From an uncultured Prevotellaceae bacterium (GTDB lineage Bacteria > Bacteroidota > Bacteroidia > Bacteroidales > Bacteroidaceae), in the NCBI GenBank assembly GCA_937891085.1, contig CALAEY010000115.1, positions 1-11,606 on the forward strand: a stretch of DNA of 11,606 bases, in the 5' to 3' direction. Positions 1 through 8,149 of this stretch are shown here, piece after piece. Each line of letters begins with the position of its first letter. The first letter of the stretch is position 1. The notes beneath the pieces were generated by a model. The model saw only the letters and a list, made by a program, of their open reading frames with translations, was not told the DNA's origin and made no database searches. The position numbers and the translations under genes are program-made.

Positions 1-1318
1 ATGTATCACGCCGTTCCAACATTCGTTGTGCATATTCTGCAGAAATTGCAAAGGGTTTGTTAGTGAACTTCATCTCGCAGAGGTTAATGGTTTTATCACC
101 ACGGTCAATAATCAGGTCTATCTGAGCGCCCTTATGCTCTTCGCCATCCTTACCAATATATGGCTTACACGACCATGAACATACATTTGTCAAGACACCA
201 CTGATGCCCAACTTATGCTTGATTTGAGGAATATGATGCAGGCAAACCTGTTCAAAAGCGTAACCCTCCCAACTGGAAATATCCTGCCCCAGATGACTCC
301 AATAGTGTTCGTCACCTCCATGATAGTTCTTTACGAAACGGAGGTAAAACAAAGAATAGAGGTCTGTAAGCTGATACATCATGTCACGTTCTGATTTTCC
401 GAATGAATTATAACTACGGATAAAGTCGCAATTACATAAATCATCGAGAACATCGGAAAAATAGCCGTTATCTTCAACTCCTATGTCCCGGATCAGTTCC
501 TGTCTTGTCATTCCTTTCATCTGCTTCGAAAGCACTTCAACAACACGACGATAGAGACGGGACTCCTTAAAAAGAGACTTATAGAGGAAATTATACTCTT
601 TTTGGAGTGGTGCATTCTCTGAGAAAAACAACGCATCTAAGTTCTGAGCAACACTCAGACTTCGACTCATCAGATCAAGATAATATGGTGTTCCACCAAC
701 TGCCATGTAGGTTTCTATAATATGCTGGCGCGATAAATCAAAGCCTCGCAACTTCAGGAACTCCTCTGTCTCACTGAGATTGAATGGACGCAGATAGATT
801 TGCTTCGTCACCCGATTGTGCAGTCCACCCTTATCGCCAAGCAACTTGTTTGTCATCCAGGTCGTTGCCGATCCACAAACAATTAGTTTGATATTGTCAT
901 GTTTCGAAGCCCAGCCATTCCAAAACAAGTCAAAAGCTTTAAGGAAACGCGAACGGGGGGTATCAAGCCATGGGAGTTCGTCAATGAAAATATCTATACG
1001 TTCTTTGTCAAGCAAAGTCTCTATATACTCACGAAGCATAAAGAACGCCTCCATCCAATCCTTGGGAACCTTGTACCTCTTTTTTGCATAGATGCCAAGT
1101 TGGGTCGCAAAGTTGGTCAGTTGTTCTTTACGAGTAGCTTCGTAGATACCAGTAGTATAGAAATCATATTTTGCATCAAACGTCTTATCAATGAGAAATG
1201 TTTTGCCGATACGCCTACGTCCGTAAACAGCAACTAACTCAGCCTTGGGAGAACTGAGAATTTCATGCAGGAAGGCCATTTCTTGATGCCTGCCCACTAT
1301 GATGTTTTTATTTTCCAT
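1..1318 (-). CDS. AAA-type 'archaeal ATPase' with C-terminal DUF234 nuclease-like region (partial, 3' end off window)
   Basis: About 439 codons are open from the ATG at 1318 to the left window edge, so the C-terminus is missing. The protein begins MENKNIIVGRHQEM. It has a Walker A loop GRRRIGKT (residues 33-40), a Walker B strand with D113-E114 (IFIDELPW), a sensor-like GSATTWM segment and a GGTPYYL motif. These are hallmarks of the ATPase_2 (PF01637) family, abundant in Bacteroidales. The C-terminal part keeps a PD-(D/E)XK pattern: E351/E356, then D401 in GAQIDLIIDR and E415-x-K417 in LCEMKF, matching DUF234. Its cellular role is not established; DNA binding or defence has been suggested for relatives, but nothing here proves it. 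An in-frame ATG at 1333 would add MSISN. I prefer 1318 because the family motif begins soon after. The gene follows the fimbrial operon on the same strand but is separated from it by a terminator. Confidence 0.88.
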   Translation of the reverse strand, partial: MENKNIIVGRHQEMAFLHEILSSPKAELVAVYGRRRIGKTFLIDKTFDAKYDFYTTGIYEATRKEQLTNFATQLGIYAKKRYKVPKDWMEAFFMLREYIETLLDKERIDIFIDELPWLDTPRSRFLKAFDLFWNGWASKHDNIKLIVCGSATTWMTNKLLGDKGGLHNRVTKQIYLRPFNLSETEEFLKLRGFDLSRQHIIETYMAVGGTPYYLDLMSRSLSVAQNLDALFFSENAPLQKEYNFLYKSLFKESRLYRRVVEVLSKQMKGMTRQELIRDIGVEDNGYFSDVLDDLCNCDFIRSYNSFGKSERDMMYQLTDLYSLFYLRFVKNYHGGDEHYWSHLGQDISSWEGYAFEQVCLHHIPQIKHKLGISGVLTNVCSWSCKPYIGKDGEEHKGAQIDLIIDRGDKTINLCEMKFTNKPFAISAEYAQRMLERRDT

Positions 1319-1389
1319 ATTCGATATGCTCATTTTTGGTGCTAAGATAGCATTTTTTATTGAGACTCGAAACAAATAGTGCGTTATTT

Positions 1390-1428
1390 TACTGCGGTAA
1401 TCCACTTTTTTTTTGCGTTACCGCAGTA
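1390..1428. repeat. Inverted repeat with 11-bp arms, possible operator of the ATPase gene
   Basis: The left arm TACTGCGGTAA (1390-1400) and right arm TTACCGCAGTA (1418-1428) are perfect inverted complements around a 17-base spacer rich in T. The element lies 57-95 bases upstream of the ATPase start at 1333. The hexamer GCGTTA occurs twice, at 1381-1386 and at 1415-1420 overlapping the right arm. This looks like a repressor or autoregulatory site. On the minus strand the right arm is followed by AAAATAACGC, not a T-run, so it is a poor terminator. Function is inferred from position and symmetry only. Confidence 0.5.
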
Positions 1429-1539
1429 TTATAGAGCTTTTCCGTTGTAAATCCATACCAGAAAACAGCATCTATCAGACATCATAGCTGCTGTTCTTTT
1501 GCTGTCACCGTTGCACTTGCTCCGACTACACCACACCCC

Positions 1540-1574
1540 AAAAAGCAAGCGGGAACTTCACAGCTCCCACTTGC
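1540..1574 (-). terminator. Rho-independent terminator of the fimbrial operon
   Basis: Read on the minus strand, the arm GCAAGTGGGAGCT (1574-1562), a GTGA tetraloop (1561-1558) and the arm AGTTCCCGCTTGC (1557-1545) form a 13-bp stem followed by five U (1544-1540). The two non-Watson-Crick positions are G-U wobbles on the minus strand but A-C mismatches on the plus strand, so the hairpin works as minus-strand RNA. It lies about 53 bases after the stop of the last fimbrial gene, the expected place for the operon end. Confidence 0.8.
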
Positions 1575-1626
1575 CGAATGCATTATAATAACATCGTTGT
1601 CATTGATGATTTGTGTCAGTCTATTG

Positions 1627-3675
1627 TTATATATTAACTGTCATAGCATAAATCTTACCAAAGTATCTGATGTAGAGATATAGACCTACATTAGCATGAG
1701 TATTGGTATAATTAAGACTTCCAGTTACATCCTTGAAGTAGATATTAACTATGCCGTTGGTTGGATACTGCTTCACACTGTAAGTGTACCAATAATCCCA
1801 ATACCCAGATCCTTTAGTTGTGCTATACGGTTGATACCACCAGTTATCCATATTAGCTGTAGCATAAGAAGAAACCTGCGTATATGCCGTAGACTCAAAT
1901 GCAGAAGCATCAAACAAGTTGTATGAGAGACCAGTACCAGTGTCAGTATAGGTAGAGGTCGACTCCACAGACACGCCAAATGAGCCATAAGCCTCGATAG
2001 TGCCATTTGTACTCCAAGCCTTCAAAGTGCTGGTAGTAAACTTCACGTCGATAGGATACAAGCCTTCCGGATACATTGGGTCACCGAGAGTATCTGCCGT
2101 CAATGGTGGAATCTGGAAACTTAGTTTGTAGTCACCATTAGATTCTTTTGTCAATGTAGGATCTGTCAAGAACTTGAACTGGTCTATCACATACACATGG
2201 ATATAACGCCTCAGAACACTATTTGTACCGTCGGCATATTCCACAACCAGCCAGTCATTCTGCAAATCACTTGGAGGTGCGCTAACTGTCACGGGTATAG
2301 TGAACATTCCATCAGTATTTTTGGTCACTGGAGTATCTTGTAATTGAACAAATTCTTCTATACCTCCTTCGGTTGTTCCTGGGTAGGTACCTTTTTCCCA
2401 ATAGACCTTAACCTCACCAGCTGCTACACCCGCATCTGACAGGTCGCTGTTCTTGATGATTACAAACTGCATATTATTATTGGTGTCACCCGAATCTGTT
2501 GCCCTGTTAAACACGATAGAAGTGGTCTCCGTGGGCAGTTTGATCTGCAATGAATTGGCATCATTATTGATATCAGTAAGACTTCTACTCACTTCCACAT
2601 CTCCATTAGCATATAAAGTGCCATTGATGGCATCTCCCAGCGTATCATAACTAAGATCCAAGTCAAGGCTGGTTACGGTTAGCTGATAGGTGTAATTCCT
2701 GATGATAGGAATATACGTTTCGTCGAGAGCTTTCACCAGAGTGACAAAGTATTTGGTATCTGAGCTACCTCCACTAGTGTACTTCACTTTCAGAATCACT
2801 TTTACCACTTGCTTCATCAGGCCGTCCTTGACGTTATTGTCATCAAAGAGATATTGAGGGATGATGTCCGCCTCGAAAAGATCATCATCATTGATGATGG
2901 TGTAGCGCTCACTGTCATTGGCATTGCATAATGCATTAGAAACAGTCTTCGCCTGACTCTCAGGAGTACTGCCGTTAGTGTTATTTCTGGTATAGTCATC
3001 CCACTCGGCTGGTTTAGGAGCTATATAGCCACTTTCATGGCCGTTGTGTATACGCCAGGTGACTTCGGTAACTGTACACCCTTTTATAATTTCAGTTTTA
3101 TCACTATTGACGCTCAGCTTGATTTTAGCACGGTCTCTTATCATTAAGACTGTGTTCCCCGATGATGTATCATCGCCTTTCAGCCATGCGCTCATCTCAG
3201 CCGCTGTACCAAGTTTCTTGTAGCCCCAATAGCAGATGGCCTTATGGCTGTATAGGGTAGAGAGAGCATCCGATTGCATCACATCAGCCTCTGGAGTACC
3301 ATTGGTGAAATCCAAAGGAATGCTAAGCTCGCGGTTAGCTATGAAGTGTATGCGTGCGGTGCCTTGAGGTACGGTACCAGTAATCTCTCCTTCAAAACCT
3401 GTTGTGCCCAACTCGGCATCACGAATACCCAAGTACAAGCCGCTGGCATCGAAGCAAAGCAACTGCATGGATTGTACGCCTTTTTCATCTGTGCCATCTT
3501 CGCCATAGACTACGCTACGAGTGACAGGTTCTTGCAACTGCAGACTGAAATTGATGCTATAAGATACATCATCAGCAGACTGCTGCGGCTGAAAAACCTC
3601 AAAGCTATCTTCACTGCAGGCACAGAATGACAATGCCAGACAGGCTATTCCTAATATTTTAGTAATGTATTTCAT
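1627..3675 (-). CDS. Accessory fimbrial subunit, Mfa-type lipoprotein (682 aa), putative tip component
   Basis: This is the last gene of the fimbrial operon, starting 11 nt after the stop of the 865-residue protein gene. The 682-residue product begins with a lipoprotein signal (MKYITKILG...SFCAC, lipid cysteine probably C20) followed by acidic S-E-D. A Thr-Arg pair (T52-R53) lies 33 residues after the cysteine, where type V pilins are cut. The next strand, VQSMQLLCFDASGLYLG, and the later IRDRAKIKL and RNYTYQL segments match motifs shared with the other two accessory fimbrillins here. The C-terminal third is aromatic-rich, with a Trp pair at 612-613 and YWDYWYTYS after it. It ends in YAMTVNI, a possible terminal beta-strand. 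By position it corresponds to mfa5 of P. gingivalis, but I see no von Willebrand A domain. The general fimbrillin role is well supported; the tip or adhesin role is inferred, and the exact Pfam family is uncertain. Confidence 0.85.
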   Translation of the reverse strand: MKYITKILGIACLALSFCACSEDSFEVFQPQQSADDVSYSINFSLQLQEPVTRSVVYGEDGTDEKGVQSMQLLCFDASGLYLGIRDAELGTTGFEGEITGTVPQGTARIHFIANRELSIPLDFTNGTPEADVMQSDALSTLYSHKAICYWGYKKLGTAAEMSAWLKGDDTSSGNTVLMIRDRAKIKLSVNSDKTEIIKGCTVTEVTWRIHNGHESGYIAPKPAEWDDYTRNNTNGSTPESQAKTVSNALCNANDSERYTIINDDDLFEADIIPQYLFDDNNVKDGLMKQVVKVILKVKYTSGGSSDTKYFVTLVKALDETYIPIIRNYTYQLTVTSLDLDLSYDTLGDAINGTLYANGDVEVSRSLTDINNDANSLQIKLPTETTSIVFNRATDSGDTNNNMQFVIIKNSDLSDAGVAAGEVKVYWEKGTYPGTTEGGIEEFVQLQDTPVTKNTDGMFTIPVTVSAPPSDLQNDWLVVEYADGTNSVLRRYIHVYVIDQFKFLTDPTLTKESNGDYKLSFQIPPLTADTLGDPMYPEGLYPIDVKFTTSTLKAWSTNGTIEAYGSFGVSVESTSTYTDTGTGLSYNLFDASAFESTAYTQVSSYATANMDNWWYQPYSTTKGSGYWDYWYTYSVKQYPTNGIVNIYFKDVTGSLNYTNTHANVGLYLYIRYFGKIYAMTVNI

Positions 3676-3686
3676 AACATTAAAAA

Positions 3687-6284
3687 TTAATTCTTAGCTT
3701 GATACTTCGCTTTAATTACTTCAAACTTATTCAAGTTCTCAATTTCATCTGCACTCAGGTCACGGATACAGCGGATATAGGTGTTGTATAAATAATATCG
3801 GTTATTACCTTGATTATATCGTGTATCATCAGCATATGGATAGTAGTCACGATTAGGATTGCTATACAAAGTATTCCAATTTGGATCCCACGCACCTGTA
3901 CTTTCATTCTTTCCTGTAGCAACAGCAGCTCCTTCCAATGTCCAATAAAAACTACCAGTCATGACAGGATCCATAGTATCATAACCAGCATTCTGGTAAT
4001 GAAGAATAACACCGACTTCTTCTCTTGTAGGAAGACGCCACCCAGTCCAAACAGTTCCATCTGTATCTACCTCCTTATACGATCCACAATGATTAGCTGC
4101 TTCTATACCACGTTGATAATATGAATTTTGATCGTTGTTATTGCCAGGCCTTAATGGATGCTTCGATTCAGTTGCTCCCAACTGTGATGCAATCATAAAT
4201 GCAGGTGATACCACATGGTCTTTTGATTGGTTATTATTCAGTACTGGCCTACCCAATACATATTGGTCACTGGTACTAGAAATTTGAATAACATACTTAT
4301 ACCTATTAGTCAATAGAGTATTATTCTGCCAATTGTGATTATTATTATTATTGGTATTATTTGCACTTCTAATGTATCCCCCTGTAGAATAATAATATTT
4401 AGCTCTGAACAAAGAACCATCATAACCAATACCTTGACCTCCTACATTAGTAGAAGTCCACCAATTATTATTAGTTGGGGCATTCCACCAATTAGCAGTT
4501 GTCTTTGAAGACCACAATCCTGCAGCACTTTGGATATTGTCAGTTGGGAAATGGCGGATAAGCACATCCTCGTAGTAACCATCACCAGATTTATCCTCGC
4601 CACTTTCATCCTTCAGATATACTCGCATCAAGATGTACTTAATGGCTCGGTTAGTCAAAGCAGTAGATGAGACAGTAATGGTTCCATCAGTATTATCTGC
4701 AGTAGCAGCTCCTGGGTTGTTATTAGTGATGGTCACGCCCATCTTAGCCATATCAGAAACTGACGTTACCATCTTCTTTTCATCAGAATAATACCAACCC
4801 CATACTGCATTATTAGCAGTAGGCGCAACTGCTGTTTTATTTACTGGCGTATTATTAGAGAAATCCACAGCGCTTGCAATATCTGGGAATGTGAATAGCT
4901 TATAGTCAACATAGGTATTTTTCGCGCGAGAAAAGTTAATATTGATTGTCTGAACATTATCACCACGCAGAGTATATACCTTAGGATTAACCTGCAAATA
5001 ATAGTGCTGAACAGATGTTACCTTACCACTTTGTTGATCCTCGTTATCTTCATTGTTCCATGACACAACTTTATAGTAGATATCTTCTACGGTATCCACA
5101 TCCTCATGTGCTTCACTACCACGGGTTGCAATAGTGGCATCAATCACATAGAGAGTGTTTCGATCAAGACTTGTCGTCTCTTTAGGGACTATAGGGATAC
5201 GATAGTAATTATAGGTTGTATCTCCATTCTGAGTATAACCCACAGAAATTACCAATGAAGGAGCGGATGTAGGGTCGGTCCACACATTAGGATAAGAATA
5301 GGTAGTGATAGTAGCCTGTTTGTCATCACCAGTAAAAACTTGGTTATGGAAAATGTTAAAATCACTGTTATGTACCTCTACACCGGCTGTTGGAGCAGTT
5401 TCTGGAGTAAATACAGGAGCGCCAAAGGCAAAATTATTGAATTTCCAAGCTGGTGCACCAGTAATTTCTACTTTTTCTGTATCAGGCTTTTCTTCCCATT
5501 CTTCACCATTCTTAGTATGTGTCAGTGATTTCAGGAAATCAGCATCGAATTTAAGGTTCAGCACTATCTTTGCTGCAGCACGGTTCATTGTCACTTCAAA
5601 GACCTGTGTCTGAGAACCTGGAACAGGTGTCCATTCTTTAATGACACCATCCATCATAAACTCCTTCTCGTTTGTCAGTGCACGGCCTGTTTCGCTACTT
5701 GAATAGAGCTTATATATATCACCAGCAGGTTGATTATCTACCCATTTGAAGGTTCCATCATCATTTATGATCGCATCATCTTCATTTTCATTATAAACCA
5801 ATCCTTTCAGAGTAGTCACATCATCAACATCCTGTTTCGTCAGAGGGTTATTAGCGGCCACATAGATATTATATTTCTCACCCACTTCAAGACCTTCTTG
5901 GCGCCACCTATCAGCAAGCCAGTTGTTTACTGCTTCCTGAACGGCTGCGCCTGGAGTCACGCCCTCTTCACCTACAGCAAAAGGGAGGTGATATTGTTTC
6001 AGGAAAGTGCCATCTCCAGTACTACCCGTAATATGCTCTACAAACACATCAAGTGTATTCAGGTCCTTCTCTTTCAAATCAACATCAGATCCTGTACGGG
6101 TAGAAGCAACCTTCAACTGAGACTCAGAAATAGTAGGAGCAACAGCCAATCCTTCTTTGCTGGATCCGGTCTTGATTATGTCATCTATTTCATAATCATC
6201 TTGAATACAAGCAGAGACAGCACCCATGAAAGCCAACATCATGAATGCATGACTTAGATATGATATATTTATTCTTTTTTTCAT
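3687..6284 (-). CDS. Large accessory fimbrillin with C-terminal C-type-lectin-like (DUF1566/FISUMP-like) domain, putative tip adhesin
   Basis: The 865-residue protein starts at MKKRINIS. An 18-residue upstream extension is rejected because it would bury the signal peptide. The lipobox VSAC places the lipid cysteine at C26, followed by IQDDYE. The Thr-Arg pair T62-R63 is 37 residues later. The first fimbrillin domain carries TMNRAAAKIVL and LDRNTLYVIDAT motifs. The middle region has Trp pairs at 599-600 and 608-609 and an Asn run at 645-649. From about residue 690 to 842 a different module appears, with GWRLPTREE (748-756), an FYWTLEG segment and YIRCIRD near the end. This is the signature order of DUF1566/FISUMP domains, which adopt a C-type-lectin-like fold. 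About 23 further residues follow (LSADEIENL...). The gene starts 13 nt after the preceding gene. A role as ligand-binding tip protein is inferred from the lectin-like end. The DNA for the C-terminal part is clearly more AT-rich than that for the N-terminal part. Confidence 0.87.
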   Translation of the reverse strand: MKKRINISYLSHAFMMLAFMGAVSACIQDDYEIDDIIKTGSSKEGLAVAPTISESQLKVASTRTGSDVDLKEKDLNTLDVFVEHITGSTGDGTFLKQYHLPFAVGEEGVTPGAAVQEAVNNWLADRWRQEGLEVGEKYNIYVAANNPLTKQDVDDVTTLKGLVYNENEDDAIINDDGTFKWVDNQPAGDIYKLYSSSETGRALTNEKEFMMDGVIKEWTPVPGSQTQVFEVTMNRAAAKIVLNLKFDADFLKSLTHTKNGEEWEEKPDTEKVEITGAPAWKFNNFAFGAPVFTPETAPTAGVEVHNSDFNIFHNQVFTGDDKQATITTYSYPNVWTDPTSAPSLVISVGYTQNGDTTYNYYRIPIVPKETTSLDRNTLYVIDATIATRGSEAHEDVDTVEDIYYKVVSWNNEDNEDQQSGKVTSVQHYYLQVNPKVYTLRGDNVQTININFSRAKNTYVDYKLFTFPDIASAVDFSNNTPVNKTAVAPTANNAVWGWYYSDEKKMVTSVSDMAKMGVTITNNNPGAATADNTDGTITVSSTALTNRAIKYILMRVYLKDESGEDKSGDGYYEDVLIRHFPTDNIQSAAGLWSSKTTANWWNAPTNNNWWTSTNVGGQGIGYDGSLFRAKYYYSTGGYIRSANNTNNNNNHNWQNNTLLTNRYKYVIQISSTSDQYVLGRPVLNNNQSKDHVVSPAFMIASQLGATESKHPLRPGNNNDQNSYYQRGIEAANHCGSYKEVDTDGTVWTGWRLPTREEVGVILHYQNAGYDTMDPVMTGSFYWTLEGAAVATGKNESTGAWDPNWNTLYSNPNRDYYPYADDTRYNQGNNRYYLYNTYIRCIRDLSADEIENLNKFEVIKAKYQAKN

Positions 6285-6297
6285 AACATCCACATAT

Positions 6298-8118
6298 TTA
6301 GTTTTGAACAGGAGTTGGAACCAAAGGATGATTAACATCCTGATAATACATCTTCAGCACCTTTCCTTCTACATATTTGTATTCATCAGGAGCGACATAG
6401 TAAACCCAAATCTCAGAGCTGTCATCAGAATAACCTGGCAGAGAGCCATAGTTATAAGTCATCTCCTGCTTTCCAAGAACTGGGTCATTATAGTACAAGA
6501 ACACCTTTGCAGATGAACCTGCTGTAGCACTAGACGTAGGCATGATGTAGAAATAAGTATATACACCTTCACCTGCGACCAAGGAAAGTGTTCCACCCGT
6601 ACTATGATCATAAGAAGTCACTACGCCCACCTCATTCTTATTAGCGCGTACTATCTCAAAATCACTGTTATCAACATAGAGTTCAAATGAGGCACCAGTA
6701 ACTGTAGTTGATGTCACCAACTGAATCTGTGGAGATTGCATTGGACGGCCAGCTGGATCACTCTCTGAATCTACATTAGAGGAAACGAGCATGTGGCTGG
6801 TTGCCCAATTTTTATAATTGTCAGGCGTAAGATCTCCGTCTGTGTCATAACGGTACAACCATGAGTCGAACAAACGCATGTTGGTTGATGCATCGATTGT
6901 ATATTCAAGCTTTGTTGCATCAATCCAATCGGCCACAGTAGGATTGACATAGAGTTCCTTATCACCCATGATATACATATAGACGATTACTTCTTTGTTG
7001 CGCAGCAATTTGGTGGTAATGTCGCCCAAATCCTTTACGATAGTCTTATTTTCACCTCCCATCGTATAGTTTATAGTGAGTGTGAAGTTCTGGTCTTTCG
7101 TCTCACGGAGGTATGTCACATTATAAAGAGTAGCGTTCTCCGCCAGATAGTCTGAATATTGCTGGGCATTCATCTCAGAATGGTTAGCGCGAAGCAAAGT
7201 TTCTGGATCATCCACTTGTTTAATATCAGATACAGTAGAGGTATATGTCAGCGCAGAAGTTTCATAGGTTGGAATATCTTCCAACTGTGCGGTTGTGGCA
7301 TTAGGCCATTCCTTATAGCTTAAGTTCTTCACATCATCATAGGCTACAGTCTCTGGGAAAACCTTCGTCGCTGTAGGAATGAGTCCTTCCTTGATGCTGA
7401 TGCTGTTCATCTGGAAGTCTGTATCAAGCACACCTTCTTGCTTAGCCACGAAGAAACGGATGCGTGACACTGCACGCTGCATCACTATGCGCAGCGGATT
7501 CTGGCTGTCGCTCTTGATGTTGTCTAATGGTATATCTGTCACTATGCGTGAGATAGGCAGTCCATTGCCGTCCTCTGCTATATATTTGTCAGAGGTAGTA
7601 GGGGAGGCCTGACCGAAATAGTTGACTGTAATGAGCTGGGCTTTCAGTTGCTCCTCAGTGATAGCTGCACCATCAACTTTATCAGTCAATCCGCCTAGAC
7701 CTACGCTTTCTGCATTGGCCAGTGTATAGACGTTTACCTTATTGTTTGGAATTTCTGTATAACCTTTCAGTACAGGGATACTCAGCGTCTTCCAGTAGGG
7801 CTCAGGTTCAAGTCCTGTAGGATCGTGTTTTTCAGAATCTTCCACATAGCCATAGAGTACAGTACCAGTTGACGAGCTATTCTCTGGACCGAAGACCCAG
7901 ACTTTCACGGAATGAATGATGTTTTCACCGTTGACTGCCGTCACTTCATCTTCTGCTCGAGTCTGTGCAGATGACTTTGAAGGTGAGCTTGTAGTGACAT
8001 ACAGTTTGATGTACGACATCTCCTGCGGTGGTGCCTGAATAGGTTCCACGTCATCTATGCATCCTACTGCACATGTGGCAAGGAAGCTCAACAGCAATAT
8101 GTCTTTTAATCGCTTCAT
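6298..8118 (-). CDS. Accessory fimbrial subunit, Mfa3-position lipoprotein (606 aa)
   Basis: The real start is MKRLKDILLLSFLATCAVGC. The longer reading frame to 8241 would overlap the anchor gene and displace the signal peptide. The lipobox AVGC gives lipid cysteine C20, followed by IDDVE. T53-R54, 34 residues later, marks the probable protease cleavage site. The N-terminal strands IIHSVKVWVFGPE and NNKVNVYTLANAE, the MQRAVSRIRFF motif and LLRNKEVIVYMYI are typical of Bacteroidales fimbrillin-fold accessory proteins. The second half contains VADWIDATKLEYT and several Ser/Thr-rich strands, ending PLVPTPVQN. It starts 31 nt after the anchor gene, as mfa3 follows mfa2 in P. gingivalis. A role as adaptor between shaft and distal tip is suggested by this order but is not shown by sequence. 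Confidence 0.86.
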   Translation of the reverse strand: MKRLKDILLLSFLATCAVGCIDDVEPIQAPPQEMSYIKLYVTTSSPSKSSAQTRAEDEVTAVNGENIIHSVKVWVFGPENSSSTGTVLYGYVEDSEKHDPTGLEPEPYWKTLSIPVLKGYTEIPNNKVNVYTLANAESVGLGGLTDKVDGAAITEEQLKAQLITVNYFGQASPTTSDKYIAEDGNGLPISRIVTDIPLDNIKSDSQNPLRIVMQRAVSRIRFFVAKQEGVLDTDFQMNSISIKEGLIPTATKVFPETVAYDDVKNLSYKEWPNATTAQLEDIPTYETSALTYTSTVSDIKQVDDPETLLRANHSEMNAQQYSDYLAENATLYNVTYLRETKDQNFTLTINYTMGGENKTIVKDLGDITTKLLRNKEVIVYMYIMGDKELYVNPTVADWIDATKLEYTIDASTNMRLFDSWLYRYDTDGDLTPDNYKNWATSHMLVSSNVDSESDPAGRPMQSPQIQLVTSTTVTGASFELYVDNSDFEIVRANKNEVGVVTSYDHSTGGTLSLVAGEGVYTYFYIMPTSSATAGSSAKVFLYYNDPVLGKQEMTYNYGSLPGYSDDSSEIWVYYVAPDEYKYVEGKVLKMYYQDVNHPLVPTPVQN

Positions 8119-8149
8119 ATATGATATTTTTTTATTTTCTATTTCGGTG

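Noticed and set aside
816..1237. Two overlapping plus-strand open frames of 91 and 112 codons
   Set aside because: Both lie opposite the ATPase, whose Walker motifs prove the minus strand is the coding one.
5730..6257. 175-codon plus-strand open frame
   Set aside because: It is antisense to the 865-residue fimbrillin and has no recognisable motif.
6285..6338. N-terminal extension of the 865-residue fimbrillin
   Set aside because: It overlaps the end of the preceding gene and spoils the signal peptide that starts at 6284.
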